This document shows, piece by piece, positions 46,313-55,290 of a stretch of 64,000 nt of DNA. The notes beneath the pieces are model-generated. The model did not search any database and was not told where the DNA came from. It saw only the letters and a list, made by a program, of their open reading frames with translations. The first letter of the stretch is position 1; each line of letters starts with the position of its first letter. Made by a program: the position numbers and the translations under genes. The DNA comes from UTCHB3 sp964531325 (GTDB lineage: Bacteria; Bacteroidota; Ignavibacteria; Ignavibacteriales; Ignavibacteriaceae), in assembly GCA_964531325.1 (NCBI GenBank), contig CAZHCW010000014.1:36230-100229 (forward strand), given 5' to 3'.

Positions 46313-49207
46313 CTATAACATCCAGAATACTGAAATACTGTATGATCTTGAACTGTATCCAATTGTCTCTCTTGCCGTACTTCCCAATTGCCCTCTTGCA
46401 TTAATTCTAAGATTTTCGCGAGGTGAGTAGGCTGCTTGTACATATCCTTCTCTTAACCAGTAAGCACTCTCAGGTATAAATCCAAATCTACCACCGGCGG
46501 AAATATCAAACTGTTCATCCTTATAAAAATTCCAATCTGCAAACAAACTGTGCGAAAGAAAACTTTGTGGCGAATAATAAAATATCGATTTTCTGGCGTA
46601 TATAGTTGAATATAATTCATAACCCGCCAGAAGTTCCGGATAAAAATATCGCCCAACCCTTATCTCAGTGTTAGCACCTCTGTTTCCGTCGGAAACCATA
46701 AGATATGTGTAAGAGCCTGAAACTCTGTATTTAGAACCGGTTATGTACCAACCTTCAGCTTTTATCATTTCAACTCTTAATCTATCCTTTAACGATCCAA
46801 ATGGATAAACAAGAAGTGCCGAATATAACATCGTGGCTGCTTCCTGCTGAAGATAAGTGACTTGTGCATGATAATGTTTTACTACATTCGCTCTTATGAA
46901 TGCCTCATACAGAGGATAACTCTTCCTGGGTGAAAGAAATGCCTGTTCACCATAACTTAAACCGATCAAAAACGGGTCCAATGGTCTTATGAATAGCGAC
47001 CCTTTCCACGTGTTTAGGTCAACTGTGAGTGAAGGAGATGATAACTTGCCTATGCTTCCCTGTAGCCCCACTGAAAGAAACGAAGTTACACCCAAATCGG
47101 AACTTATACCATAAGTCAGATAGCCAAAATCGGTATTATCACCAAAATAAGAGATAAACGGGTTCAATAGAATGTAGGCAGGAAATCCCCCCAGAAGTGC
47201 CTCAACACCCCCTAAAGGTAACCAGCCAATTCTTTGATTGATAAGTGCTATTTGTGTTGTGTCGGTGTTATTCACTAAAAGACTGTCATAAATATCTCTC
47301 GCTTTTCCATACTCCTCAATTTGTGCATAAGCATCTCCAAGGAATAGTTTGGCAGCAAAATCAGCATTATCCTCTTTAACCAGTCGTTCAAATTCAAGAA
47401 TCGATTTTTGATAATCACCTTTAGAGAAGTAAACTTTTGCTCTTTCAAGATCGATTAAATAATCATATTCTTGATTTATAAGCGAATCATATACAGCCAA
47501 AGCTTTATCATAGTTTTTTAAACATGAGTTGATATCAGCATATTCTTTAAGAATTGTTCTGTTACCTTCGTGTTTACCAAGGAAATCATCGTAAACTTCA
47601 AGTGCTCCCTGACAGTCGCCGGCTCTTATTTTTTCACGACCCACTTCAAGGCTCTGGAATAAAGCTTCTTCAGCAGCTCTTAACTTGGAAGTTTCAAGGT
47701 TCGAGAGCAATGTTTCAAGTTCCGGATGATTTGGGTCTATTGCCCTTACGGAATCAATCAATGCACTCGCCTGATCAAAATTGTTCTTCTTCATCTCCAA
47801 AGATGCAAGCCCGATTAATGCAGTTACCTCTTTGGGCTTTGCTGCAACTACATCGCTTAAATATTGATATGCCAGCTCTTCATCCTGCCCAAGCCACACC
47901 GAGATGATACCTCTCTGAAGTTTTAACTCCAGATCAGAAGGATCTTTGGCGAGACAAAAATCCAGTTGCTCGATCGCAGTGTAGTTGTCCTGAAAATCTG
48001 ATGCAATTCTTGCATAGATTTTCCGCAGTTTACAATCTTCCGAGTTTGGATTTGCATCAAAATAAGCTTTTAATAAAGTAAATGCCTCTTCAGTCCGCTT
48101 CAGATTATTGAGAAGTTGTACAATCTCTGTTAACGATTTTACATCATTCGGATTTTTTTCAAGCAGTTTCTGAAGTTCATTTATCCTCTTGGTATAATTC
48201 TGCTCTCTAATCTTTAGAACCTTGTCATTCAGTGCAATCCATTTTGGGTCTTCTTTATATTTCTCTTCAAGGATAATTAACTGTTGGTATGCCTCTTCCC
48301 ATCTGCTGTACTTAATCAGTTCATCTATGAGTAGAAAGCGGGTTTTATCATCTTTTGGATTATTTCTGAGTAATCTGTAATATTTATCGATTGCAAATTC
48401 AGGAGCAGGTGGTGGTGCCTTCTGGTTTTTTGCTTCCCAGGTTGCAGTGGTATCTTTATAAAGATTGGTAAAATATTTCCCAAGTACCTGATCAAGCCCA
48501 TCCTGAGCCTCCTTAAAATAAGGGCGAAGTTTTAGAGCAGTTTCGAATGAAGTTTTTGCTTCCTCACTCTTTCCAAGCCACATCTTTATATAGCCGTGAC
48601 GGCTCCAGAGTCTGTGGTCGTTGGGGTATTTTTTAACAAATCTGTCTAAAATTGGTTCACATTTGGCATATTTTTTTAGATAACTCAACACTTCTGTATA
48701 TCTGATGACTTCGTCAGCAGAAGGTTCTTCAAGTTCAAGATACTTGTCATACCATACTTCACTCTCTGTCCAGTTAAACATTAACCGGTAACAGTTGGCA
48801 ATCGCAAGATAATTTTTTGGATTTTTGGGATTAATGGCGATTTCACGCTGATAACCCTTGATCTTTGCGTTAAGATCGTTGTTTAACAGGTTGTTAACTC
48901 TATTTAAATCGTTTTGATATTCTCTGTTAGAGGGTTCGAGTTTGGCAGCAATTCGAAAATCATTTTGTGCATTTACAAGCTGATTCCTTTTTTCATAACA
49001 TTTGCCTCTCAGGTTATAACCATCAGGACGCGCCGGGAAAACTCCAACATACTTGTTTAACAGATCAATTGCTTCACCATATTTGCCTGCAGTCATCATT
49101 TTGATGGCGTCATTTTTGTATTTGTCGCCTGAATTCTGTGCAAAATTGCTGAAAAACAATGTTAAAAAGAATAGTCCCGTTATAACTGAAACTCTAACTC
49201 TGATCAT
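46313..49207 (-). CDS. TPR-repeat outer-membrane exporter (BcsC/PgaA/PelB-like)
   Basis: A 964-residue exported protein. A signal peptide (about 1-23) is followed by some 15 or more tetratricopeptide-like helix pairs (about 30-685; for example 'YLAIANCYRLMFNWTESEVW', 'LWSRHGYIKMWLGKSEEAKT'), then a C-terminal region of about 270 residues made of aromatic beta strands and ending 'SRSYSISVFWML', as expected for an outer-membrane barrel. This combination of periplasmic TPR scaffold and barrel is the design of BcsC, PgaA and PelB/AlgK-AlgE, which lead a polysaccharide out of the cell. It is translated from the transcript of the KaiC-like gene, 8 bp upstream. Confidence 0.82.
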   Translation of the reverse strand: MIRVRVSVITGLFFLTLFFSNFAQNSGDKYKNDAIKMMTAGKYGEAIDLLNKYVGVFPARPDGYNLRGKCYEKRNQLVNAQNDFRIAAKLEPSNREYQNDLNRVNNLLNNDLNAKIKGYQREIAINPKNPKNYLAIANCYRLMFNWTESEVWYDKYLELEEPSADEVIRYTEVLSYLKKYAKCEPILDRFVKKYPNDHRLWSRHGYIKMWLGKSEEAKTSFETALKLRPYFKEAQDGLDQVLGKYFTNLYKDTTATWEAKNQKAPPPAPEFAIDKYYRLLRNNPKDDKTRFLLIDELIKYSRWEEAYQQLIILEEKYKEDPKWIALNDKVLKIREQNYTKRINELQKLLEKNPNDVKSLTEIVQLLNNLKRTEEAFTLLKAYFDANPNSEDCKLRKIYARIASDFQDNYTAIEQLDFCLAKDPSDLELKLQRGIISVWLGQDEELAYQYLSDVVAAKPKEVTALIGLASLEMKKNNFDQASALIDSVRAIDPNHPELETLLSNLETSKLRAAEEALFQSLEVGREKIRAGDCQGALEVYDDFLGKHEGNRTILKEYADINSCLKNYDKALAVYDSLINQEYDYLIDLERAKVYFSKGDYQKSILEFERLVKEDNADFAAKLFLGDAYAQIEEYGKARDIYDSLLVNNTDTTQIALINQRIGWLPLGGVEALLGGFPAYILLNPFISYFGDNTDFGYLTYGISSDLGVTSFLSVGLQGSIGKLSSPSLTVDLNTWKGSLFIRPLDPFLIGLSYGEQAFLSPRKSYPLYEAFIRANVVKHYHAQVTYLQQEAATMLYSALLVYPFGSLKDRLRVEMIKAEGWYITGSKYRVSGSYTYLMVSDGNRGANTEIRVGRYFYPELLAGYELYSTIYARKSIFYYSPQSFLSHSLFADWNFYKDEQFDISAGGRFGFIPESAYWLREGYVQAAYSPRENLRINARGQLGSTARETIGYSSRSYSISVFWML

Positions 49208-49215
49208 CTATTATC

Positions 49216-50511
49216 CTACAAAACTTCTCTTAAGATACCATCAGCGTTCTCAGTAGTGGCATTTGAAACATAAGTAAATGCATAAACCAAACTTAAGACT
49301 CGTGGTAAATAAGTGGGATCGTTACTTTGCAGGTTTGATCTAATTTTTGAGGTGAGAACACTTAAAGCCCGGTCGTCAGATTTCCCTAACAGTACTATTG
49401 TAGTATAACCATCTATACACACTTTTTCTTTCAAGGTAAGGGAAAGTCTTATTGCATTATTCAACTGATTTGTTGAGATGATTCCTGCCGCCTCAGCCTG
49501 GGGATCCAATTTGAAGACAATTAAAGTGAATGCCTGCCCCGTGCTTTTATAAAGAGCAACCTGATTATTAAGAATCAGATTAAATTCTTCCTTACTGTAT
49601 TGATTTGTGTGTGTCATCGGGGCATTAACAACTTCAATTTCTGAGAGTGCCCTGAATCTTGGCGGTGGAGAACCGGCTACCTGTTGAAAATTGTTCTGGT
49701 GAACCATTGGCTGCGGTACTGGCGGGTAAGCAGTGGATGATGGCATACCCATGGCAGGATAAGCGGATGGTTGACCTGGATCTAAAATCTCTGTTTGTGG
49801 CTTATTATCAATTGCAAAAACAACACCTTTGTAAGGCTCAAATGTAAAATCTGTTGTAAACTGCCCTTCTGTATGCCCAATGTTTGGCGTAATTGTCGCC
49901 TTTCCTCCTTGAACCCTGCCCCCTTCAACTTTCTGCAAATAAATAATTGCTGTTGTATATTGAACAATATTGTCAACAATATTCTGGGCAAAAGGTGTGG
50001 CTGGTTCCCCAAGTACATAAAGACTGGTTACATTTTTGTCTTCAATGCTCTCAATTGTGCGTAAAAACGCCTGTTGAAGCAGTCCAATGTTCTCAAAACC
50101 AACAAAATAAGTCAGTTCATCAAAAACAAGTCTTGCAGGTTGATACTGTTCAACAACATTCACGATATCATTAAGATATTCAACAAGATAATTGTCAGGA
50201 TTTCCTGATTCATATACATCAAGTGGTGGTGTTACTTTTACAACGATTAGCTCTCCGTTGTCCATATGTGTCTGTAGATCAAAATCGACAGAAGCTGCGA
50301 GGATCATCAGATCTTTTGGTCGCATACTCGTGAAGTATAAACATACCTCTTTTTGCTGAATACCTGCCATCGCATATTGTAACCCGATGGTGGTTCTTCC
50401 CGACTTCCTGGGCCCGATCAGTACATAGGTGCCGCCTCTGTAAAACCCACCCCAAGACTCGTCAACTATGCTGATTCCGGTATTGATTAGATTGATTTTT
50501 CCGTTTGCCAT
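49216..50511 (-). CDS. KaiC/RecA-like NTPase with degenerate GGDEF-like C-terminus (BcsE-like layout)
   Basis: A 431-residue cytoplasmic protein. The RecA-fold domain (about 5-235) has a phosphate loop 'GPRKSGRTT' (positions 33-41) in which the usual lysine is arginine, and a Walker B-like 'ARLVFDEL'. A Pro/Ala linker (about 240-300) leads to a domain of about 130 residues whose order of strands recalls GGDEF ('FTLIVFKLDPQAE', 'GYTTIVLLGKSDDRALSVL', 'LSLVYAFTYVS'), but the GGDEF signature itself is lost. A RecA-like domain plus degenerate GGDEF is the plan of BcsE, the c-di-GMP-binding regulator of cellulose secretion; the similarity is in layout, not proven homology. I start at ATG 50511 because the sigma-54 start site (about 50533) lies inside a longer frame that begins at 50538. 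Confidence 0.7.
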   Translation of the reverse strand: MANGKINLINTGISIVDESWGGFYRGGTYVLIGPRKSGRTTIGLQYAMAGIQQKEVCLYFTSMRPKDLMILAASVDFDLQTHMDNGELIVVKVTPPLDVYESGNPDNYLVEYLNDIVNVVEQYQPARLVFDELTYFVGFENIGLLQQAFLRTIESIEDKNVTSLYVLGEPATPFAQNIVDNIVQYTTAIIYLQKVEGGRVQGGKATITPNIGHTEGQFTTDFTFEPYKGVVFAIDNKPQTEILDPGQPSAYPAMGMPSSTAYPPVPQPMVHQNNFQQVAGSPPPRFRALSEIEVVNAPMTHTNQYSKEEFNLILNNQVALYKSTGQAFTLIVFKLDPQAEAAGIISTNQLNNAIRLSLTLKEKVCIDGYTTIVLLGKSDDRALSVLTSKIRSNLQSNDPTYLPRVLSLVYAFTYVSNATTENADGILREVL

Positions 50512-50544
50512 ATCTTCTTTACTAATTGTGTGTAGCAATAATGC

Positions 50545-50560
50545 GCAATAATCATGCCAA
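50545..50560 (-). promoter_or_regulatory. Sigma-54 promoter of the KaiC-like/exporter operon
   Basis: The minus-strand sequence TTGGCATGATTATTGC has GG (50558-50557) and GC (50546-50545) exactly 10 bp apart and matches YTGGCACGRNNNTTGC at nearly every fixed position. The predicted start is near 50533, 22 nt before ATG 50511. Confidence 0.85.
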
Positions 50561-50620
50561 GAGCTTATTGTATTAAATTAAACAATTTAAGCTCTTTTTT
50601 CCAATATTTTAACCTGCTTT

Positions 50621-50675
50621 AGTCTCATATTGTACCATTATGAGACACATTTAACAGTTGTCTCATTATGATACA
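50621..50675. promoter_or_regulatory. Tandem dyads (putative enhancer-binding sites) upstream of the KaiC-like gene
   Basis: Two 17-bp dyads, TGTACCATTATGAGACA (50631-50647) and TGTCTCATTATGATACA (50659-50675), fit the palindrome TGTCTCATTATGAGACA with three and one changes. A further half site GTCTCATA (50622-50629) forms a perfect 8-bp inverted repeat with TATGAGAC (50639-50646). They lie about 90-142 bp before the sigma-54 start, in the gap between the GH9 stop and the KaiC-like gene, which otherwise holds no gene. Confidence 0.7.
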
Positions 50676-50676
50676 C

Positions 50677-52386
50677 CTATTTATAAAAATGCGCAAAAAC
50701 GAACAATGCTGTCGCGTTTGAGACAATTGTTGGTTCGTTTGTTACATAATCATTACGATCGTCGTAATACTTTACCTCCGGCGAGTTAAATTTGTCATAT
50801 ACAAAATTACTTCGCTGAATATTGTAAGCTTTTAACATTTCAGCCGGTGCAGGGCCCGCAGCAACAGCTCCGGGAAGGTAACCACCATTAAAATGTGCTA
50901 CCTGTGAATGAAAATATTTTGTGAACCTGCTTCCAATATTATAAATAAACGATATCCCCCAAGGGTTTTTGCCAAGCACATAATCTCTCTGATAAACGGC
51001 AATAGAATCATAAATGTTACTTTTTGTCAAATCCCGGTAAAGAATTGATTGTAATGCTATGCCAAGGAAGGTGTTGGTGGTACCCCATGAGAATGCAGTC
51101 CCCTCACCAAAGAAATTTTTCTTGCGGGAATCATTAAATGCGTTCAGGTTATTCTCAAGAAGTTGTTTCATCTCGTTTGAATATTTTGCAATTCTGAATT
51201 GAGCGAGTGAATTGACATTTCCCCAACTCCACCAATAATCGGAATCAGCCTTTTTTGCAAGATTTATTGCTTCAGTAAGATATTTGCTATTGTTTGTTGC
51301 AAGATACATCTCCAAAGAGCCGAGGGCAAGTTTCCCTTCATATTTTGAATCCTGATATAATCCAATAGGATTTTGATCAAGATCGGGTGCTGACTTCCTT
51401 AATGCAAAAATATTATTTGCGGCATCCAGTAGTTTGGTAGAGTATTCTGTGTCAGAAAAACGATTTTTCCAGATTCTTGAACCCATCGCTAATGCGGCGG
51501 TATAAATTCCGATCAGATTTTTACCCATCCCGGCAAAAGCCGGTCTGTCAAATCGAAGTGTATCGTCTTCCGGCATCCTCCATCCAACAGTTTGGTCGCG
51601 CCTGTCTTGAACTTGAATGATCAATTTTCCGGGTTGATAGTTCATCCGTAAAAGAAGGTCCAACCCCACTCTTGCTTCTTCCAGAATATCAGGTGCACCA
51701 TCTCCATTTTTATCAAATTCAACCTTTTTGGGGTTAAATTCATAAGCGAACAATAACATATAAGTAGAAAATGCAGTGGTATTTAAGAACTTGGTGAAAT
51801 CTCCGGCATCATGCCACCCACCCGTAACATCCACTTTACCTGCTGCCGGGTCACTTACAACATTTGGTGAATCAAACAGATGACACACCTTGTGTAAATA
51901 TGGATTTGTGGGGCCACATCTCTGTATTTTAAAGAAGAGCAATAACGAATCCACAATTTTTGCGTAGAGATTCTCACCAACTCGAAAATTGTTGGATCTG
52001 GTATCTCCACTCTCAATTACATAGGTGCCATCTGCATTTAAACCGGTAAAATCAATTATATGACAAAAATTGTAACCACCCCAGCCTCCTACACTCGGAG
52101 GAATATTATCGGTAAAAACAACTTTTCCGGTTTTGATATCCTTTATGTCGTATTTTTTGTTCCCAAAATCAGTTTTGGTTAAAACAACAGCAGTCTTCAA
52201 CTCATTTCGCTGAAAACCAACCTGATTAACTCGAATAAAAGATTCTGCAATTTCTTCGCCTCTTTCATCTGTTACAACAGGGATCAATTTTACATTGTCA
52301 TCTGCTTTATTTGAAGAAGAGAAAAAACATGACGAAAAAAGTAGAGCAAGTCCGATGACCAGCACAGTCCGTTTATACATTTTCAC
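50677..52386 (-). CDS. GH9 family glucanase-like lipoprotein
   Basis: A 569-residue lipoprotein with lipobox 'LFSSC' (C20). An N-terminal Ig-like CelD_N domain (about 48-135, 'SFIRVNQVGFQRNELKTAVV' region) precedes the (alpha/alpha)6 GH9 domain. The catalytic aspartates are in 'GGWHDAGDFTKF' (D193, D196) and the acid E551 in 'YVTNEPTIVSNAT'. GH9 enzymes hydrolyse beta-1,4-glucans such as cellulose by inversion. Anchoring at the outer membrane and a position next to the exporter operon suggest either polymer trimming during secretion, like BcsZ, or use of external glucan. It is the last gene of the long envelope operon, 55 bp after the M16 genes. Confidence 0.85.
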   Translation of the reverse strand: MKMYKRTVLVIGLALLFSSCFFSSSNKADDNVKLIPVVTDERGEEIAESFIRVNQVGFQRNELKTAVVLTKTDFGNKKYDIKDIKTGKVVFTDNIPPSVGGWGGYNFCHIIDFTGLNADGTYVIESGDTRSNNFRVGENLYAKIVDSLLLFFKIQRCGPTNPYLHKVCHLFDSPNVVSDPAAGKVDVTGGWHDAGDFTKFLNTTAFSTYMLLFAYEFNPKKVEFDKNGDGAPDILEEARVGLDLLLRMNYQPGKLIIQVQDRRDQTVGWRMPEDDTLRFDRPAFAGMGKNLIGIYTAALAMGSRIWKNRFSDTEYSTKLLDAANNIFALRKSAPDLDQNPIGLYQDSKYEGKLALGSLEMYLATNNSKYLTEAINLAKKADSDYWWSWGNVNSLAQFRIAKYSNEMKQLLENNLNAFNDSRKKNFFGEGTAFSWGTTNTFLGIALQSILYRDLTKSNIYDSIAVYQRDYVLGKNPWGISFIYNIGSRFTKYFHSQVAHFNGGYLPGAVAAGPAPAEMLKAYNIQRSNFVYDKFNSPEVKYYDDRNDYVTNEPTIVSNATALFVFAHFYK

Positions 52387-52441
52387 TCAATTTAAAATGA
52401 TTAACATATAATATGAACAAATATTTTTGCAATTCAAAGTG

Positions 52442-53944
52442 CTAATTGAATAACTCCTCAACTTTAATAATCTTTACATTCTCAGGCTTTATATTAAGCT
52501 TAAATGATGAGATCAATTTGTCCTCTTGCAGAACACTTTCAGGTTTTGGAGTTTGATATTGAATTGGTGAAGGTGAATTATTTACAAGAGCAGTTTTCAG
52601 GGCTTCTGCATCATCTGTCACAAACACGATAACCATATTCTCGGGTGAAAAGTATTTTTTTATAGCACTATTCACTTGATCATGTGAAACTGTTGACATA
52701 CTCTCTCTGAACTTTTGCAAATGCCCGGGAGCTTCAACACCATAATATCTGTCATCAATTGCATAACCGAGTCTCATCTCAGTGTTTGGTGCATAATGAA
52801 GTACATATTTTTTTAAGAAATCGCGGGTCATAGTGAATCCATCTCTCGAGATTCCTTCATCAACTAACAAATGAAGTTCGCGAAGGGCAGCCCGTAAAGC
52901 AAAATGTTTGGTTTCATTTGGAACAGGTCTGATCCAAATTTCAAACAAATGTTTTTTTAAGGGTACATTAACAGGTGGTTTTGAAAGTCGTCCACCATTT
53001 GGATAATACTCGATATAACTGTAATCGCCGTAGTTAAGCCCTCTTGCTTCTCTAATCACCTGATAAAGATGTGAGCTTGAATTTCTGTGTTCACCCAGCC
53101 AGGAGTTGGCAAGAGCCAAAGGATACCACTCAGGATTATTCCTTAAGATATCGATTGGATAACCCATCGAGATGGCTGTTGCGTTAGTTTTTTTCTCAAC
53201 TATCACAACATTTAAACCCAAAACTTTAGCAGGAAGTATATCCATCCCTTTATTTAAATCACCTTCAGGTAATTTCTCGAGCTCATCCCATACTTTGTTT
53301 ACAAGCTCGTCATCATATCCCCCGCCAATTGCGAGAGAAAAATTACTTCTGTTAAAATATCTTTTGTAAAATTGTTTTACATCATCCAGTGTGATGCTTT
53401 TTAAACTGCTTATTGTACCTGTGGAAAGATGTCCGTAAGGTGTATTTTTATATATCTCGTTATACAAAACAGCTTTTCCAAGTTCTTCATCACTTGAATA
53501 GCGAAGTGAAGTTGTGAGGTAACTGATTGCCTCATCTTTTACTCTGTTAAAATCTTCTTCTCTGAACCCGGGTTCATGCAATTGACCGATAAATAGAGGA
53601 AGATACTCATTTAGATTATCACGATGAACTGATCCACTATAAACACAATTCTCTTTCGAAACAGATGCATAATAACCTGCTGCAAGAGGATAAAGTTTTT
53701 CAAGAATCTGCGAGTAAGTGAAATTTTTGGTTCCACCTTCATTTAAAAGGGCTGCTGTTAGAGCTGCAAGACCTTCTTTCCCTTTTGGGTCATCTTTTGA
53801 GCCGGCGTTGAACCACACCTTAAATACAATTACAGGTTCTTCTGTTTTTAGAAGGAATAATCTATCTTTGTCGATTGCGGAAATGTTGCTCATAATTACT
53901 ATTGTCAATAAAAGACTTAAAAATTTAATATTTCTTGTAAACAT
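52442..53944 (-). CDS. M16-family peptidase-like subunit, non-catalytic
   Basis: A 500-residue exported protein with a signal peptide and two M16 half-folds ('LEKLYPLAAGYYASVSKENC', 'NRVKDEAISYL', 'IKKYFSPENMVIVFV'). The zinc motif H-x-x-E-H expected near residue 60 is absent: the aligned segment reads 'GLAALTAALLNEGG'. Such proteins serve as the inactive partner of an active M16 subunit, as in mitochondrial processing peptidase and paired bacterial M16B proteins. Its gene starts 1 bp after the stop of the active partner, supporting a heterodimer in the periplasm. Confidence 0.82.
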   Translation of the reverse strand: MFTRNIKFLSLLLTIVIMSNISAIDKDRLFLLKTEEPVIVFKVWFNAGSKDDPKGKEGLAALTAALLNEGGTKNFTYSQILEKLYPLAAGYYASVSKENCVYSGSVHRDNLNEYLPLFIGQLHEPGFREEDFNRVKDEAISYLTTSLRYSSDEELGKAVLYNEIYKNTPYGHLSTGTISSLKSITLDDVKQFYKRYFNRSNFSLAIGGGYDDELVNKVWDELEKLPEGDLNKGMDILPAKVLGLNVVIVEKKTNATAISMGYPIDILRNNPEWYPLALANSWLGEHRNSSSHLYQVIREARGLNYGDYSYIEYYPNGGRLSKPPVNVPLKKHLFEIWIRPVPNETKHFALRAALRELHLLVDEGISRDGFTMTRDFLKKYVLHYAPNTEMRLGYAIDDRYYGVEAPGHLQKFRESMSTVSHDQVNSAIKKYFSPENMVIVFVTDDAEALKTALVNNSPSPIQYQTPKPESVLQEDKLISSFKLNIKPENVKIIKVEELFN

Positions 53945-53945
53945 T

Positions 53946-55271
53946 TTAGTTTCCTGTCAAAATTACTTGGTTTCTGCTCTCTTTAACAAAATATTTATTA
54001 ACCGCTCTCTGAATATCTTCAGGGGTTATTTCCATCATCTGTATAAAATATTCGTCAAGCACTTCGATATCACCTGTAAGTGTTATAAACATTGGTAACA
54101 CTGAAGCAACAGATTCAGGACTGTCGAGTCCCATCAGAAATTGATATTTCATCCTTTTTTTCAAATTATCCAATTGTTCTTTTGAAACCGTATTATTCTT
54201 AAAATGTTCGATGGTCTTTTCGATTTCTGCAATAACATAATCCATATCACTTTCAGCCTTCACTCTCGAATAGATCATGAATGGGAATGGATCGCGTTTT
54301 GTTTGTGCTCCGGCAGATACAAATTGAACCTTCTGCTCATCAAGTACCAATTTTTTATATAATTCACTGGTTTCTCCAAATGCAAGGTCTGCAAACGGTA
54401 ACATTGCCATATAATCTTTATTGTAAACATTAAAAGCGTCGTATTTATAACCAATAGCTACCAAAGGAAGTGTTTTCCCGTCATATTTAATCTTTGCTTC
54501 GCGTGGAGCAGTCTGTTTTGGCTCAGGTTCAATCTTTGGAGAAACATAGCCGGGGCGCCATGGAGAATAATAATCTTCGACCATTTTACTCACTTTTTCG
54601 GGATCAAAATCACCTGTGATCACTAAAACACAATTTTCAGGGCGGTAATATCTGTTATAAAATGAAAGGCTGTATTCATACTGATTTGGCATATCTTTTA
54701 TATCGGCTTCAAATCCGATGGTTGTATGTTTATAAGTGTGTTGATCAAAAGCCATATCCTGAAATTTCTCAAATAAAACTGAGAATGGATTTGTGACACT
54801 TTTACGGTATTCACCATAAACAGCACCTGATTCGGTCATAAATTGATCTTTAGGATAGTTTAAATTTCTAAACCGGTCAGATTCAAGGTCCATTACTTTA
54901 TCAAGATCTTCGGCAGCAAAATTCAGGTGGTAAACCGTAAGATCATCGTCGGTGTAGGCATTTGCATCTGCACCAATTGATGTTGTTACCGAATCATAAA
55001 GTGGATATTTGTTTGTACCCCTGAACATCATGTGCTCAAAAAAGTGAGCAAAGCCACTTTTACCCGGTTCCCACTCATCCCGACTTCCTGTTCTTACTAC
55101 TGTGTAGTAGGAAACGAGACCACTTCCCGGCATTGGGATTAACAATGCCTTAAAGCCATTATTGAGATTAACACGGTGTACTTTATATGGAAATACACCA
55201 CCTGCTGAAATTTCGATTGTTGTCATAATCAATACTAACAGAACCAATTTAATAATTGAATAACGCGTCAT
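53946..55271 (-). CDS. M16-family zinc peptidase, catalytic subunit
   Basis: A 441-residue exported M16B peptidase with signal peptide and the inverted zinc motif 'HFFEH' (H76, E79, H80), plus the downstream glutamate in 'GAVYGEYRKS'. It resembles bacterial and mitochondrial processing peptidases, which degrade or trim peptides inside a closed chamber formed by two subunits. The non-catalytic partner gene follows directly. In the envelope operon, 19 bp after the epimerase gene. Confidence 0.9.
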   Translation of the reverse strand: MTRYSIIKLVLLVLIMTTIEISAGGVFPYKVHRVNLNNGFKALLIPMPGSGLVSYYTVVRTGSRDEWEPGKSGFAHFFEHMMFRGTNKYPLYDSVTTSIGADANAYTDDDLTVYHLNFAAEDLDKVMDLESDRFRNLNYPKDQFMTESGAVYGEYRKSVTNPFSVLFEKFQDMAFDQHTYKHTTIGFEADIKDMPNQYEYSLSFYNRYYRPENCVLVITGDFDPEKVSKMVEDYYSPWRPGYVSPKIEPEPKQTAPREAKIKYDGKTLPLVAIGYKYDAFNVYNKDYMAMLPFADLAFGETSELYKKLVLDEQKVQFVSAGAQTKRDPFPFMIYSRVKAESDMDYVIAEIEKTIEHFKNNTVSKEQLDNLKKRMKYQFLMGLDSPESVASVLPMFITLTGDIEVLDEYFIQMMEITPEDIQRAVNKYFVKESRNQVILTGN

Positions 55272-55290
55272 AATTTATTTTTCTCCGTTT

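Noticed and set aside
42408..49207. Naming the locus pgaABCD
   Set aside because: The deacetylase-fold protein lacks zinc ligands, there is no recognisable PgaD, and the KaiC-like protein and PAS-receiver have no place in Pga systems.
50512..50538. KaiC-like gene starting at 50538
   Set aside because: The sigma-54 promoter predicts transcription from about 50533, inside that extension; ATG 50511 has AAGAAG in front.
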